The notes under the pieces: generated by a model
The model's input: the letters and a program-made list of their open reading frames with translations, nothing else
What the model was told of the DNA's origin: nothing
Databases searched by the model: none
Shown: positions 63,688 through 64,000 of the stretch, piece after piece
Layout: each line of letters opens with the position of its first letter
How positions within the stretch are numbered: the stretch's first letter is position 1
From: Streptococcus oralis
GTDB lineage: Bacteria; Bacillota; Bacilli; Lactobacillales; Streptococcaceae
Reading direction: 5' to 3'
DNA length: 64,000 nucleotides
Assembly (NCBI RefSeq): GCF_016127915.1
Contig: NZ_CP066059.1
Span: forward strand, 1,074,001-1,138,000
Program-made: the position numbers and the translations under genes

Positions 63688-64000
63688 ATGATTAAATATA
63701 GTATCCGTGGTGAAAACCTAGAAGTAACAGAAGCAATTCGTGATTATGTAGTTTCTAAACTCGAAAAGATCGAAAAGTATTTCCAACCTGAGCAGGAGTT
63801 GGATGCACGTGTGAACTTGAAAGTTTACCGTGAAAAAACAGCAAAGGTTGAAGTAACAATTCCGCTTGGATCTATCACTCTTCGTGCTGAAGATATTTCT
63901 CAAGATATGTATGGTTCTATCGATCTTGTAACAGATAAAATTGAACGTCAGATTCGTAAAAATAAAACTAAAATCGAACGTAAAAATAAAAATAAAGTTG
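63688..64000 (+). CDS. hpf: Ribosome hibernation-promoting factor, N-terminal part (runs off window)
   Basis: The first 104 codons of a long-form HPF/YfiA protein: MIKYSIRGENLEVTEAIRDY, then the basic beta-alpha domain that binds the 30S decoding centre. The frame is open to the window end, where the linker to the dimerising C-terminal domain (RKNKTKIERKNKNK) begins. AGAAGG lies seven bases before the ATG. The rest of the gene is not in this window. Confidence 0.92.
   Translation, partial: MIKYSIRGENLEVTEAIRDYVVSKLEKIEKYFQPEQELDARVNLKVYREKTAKVEVTIPLGSITLRAEDISQDMYGSIDLVTDKIERQIRKNKTKIERKNKNKV

Overview
The window is ordinary core chromosome of a Mitis-group Streptococcus around the replication origin. 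The best species clue is comC at 33621-33746: its predicted mature pheromone DKRLPYFFKHLFSNRTK is, from memory, the Streptococcus oralis CSP. Gene content and order closely follow the S. pneumoniae origin region (recO, araT, prs, radA, dut, tadA, purA, comW, rrn, ftsH, hpt, tilS, mfd, pth, ychF, dnaN, dnaA, oriC, parB, htrA, comCDE, trpS, guaB, recF, ecfA1A2T, mreCD, pcsB, rpsB-tsf, comFA-comFC, hpf). No prophage, insertion sequence, CRISPR array or genomic island was seen.

Layout. oriC is bipartite: DnaA-box clusters lie on both sides of dnaA (28989-29081 and 30515-30630). Left of it almost every gene is on the minus strand and to the right most are on the plus strand, so most genes run with the replication fork. 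The left arm, read away from the origin, holds dnaN, a DUF951 gene, ychF, pth, mfd, rqcP, divIC, a small ORF, a penicillin-recognising serine-hydrolase-like gene, tilS, hpt and ftsH. A tRNA-Glu/16S/tRNA-Ala/23S/5S/tRNA-Asn operon follows, then comW, purA, a cia-dependent small RNA, tadA, the SRP RNA gene, dut, a hypothetical gene, radA, a carbonic anhydrase, prs, a CoA-binding protein gene, a YeiH-type membrane protein gene (plus strand), araT, recO and the first codons of plsX.

The right arm holds parB-htrA (minus), rlmH, tRNA-Arg, comCDE, tRNA-Glu, tRNA-Asn, a tetR/pip divergent pair, yfhO, an ABC-F gene, trpS, guaB, recF with its S4 partner, and two M16-peptidase-like genes. After these come a rodZ-like gene, pgsA, the ECF transporter core, mreCD, pcsB, rpsB-tsf, cysK/cysM, a PH-domain gene, yigZ, comFA-comFC and the start of hpf.

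Functional themes are replication initiation and segregation (dnaA, dnaN, parB, recF, DnaA boxes, parS-like palindromes), competence (comCDE with a ComE direct repeat, comW, radA, comFA/comFC with a cin-box), CiaRH control (csRNA and htrA promoter sites), translation and RNA maturation, and envelope growth (divIC, mreCD, rodZ, pcsB, pgsA).

No wholly new system was found. The observations most worth checking are: a radA frame with no ATG/GTG/TTG start before its zinc finger; a csRNA gene in the purA-tadA gap; a 3' fragment of an rlmD-like gene where S. pneumoniae carries comX1; identical inverted tRNA-Glu/tRNA-Asn pairs on both sides of oriC; an ABC-F protein with a degenerate second ATPase site; and an apparently leaderless comFA transcript.
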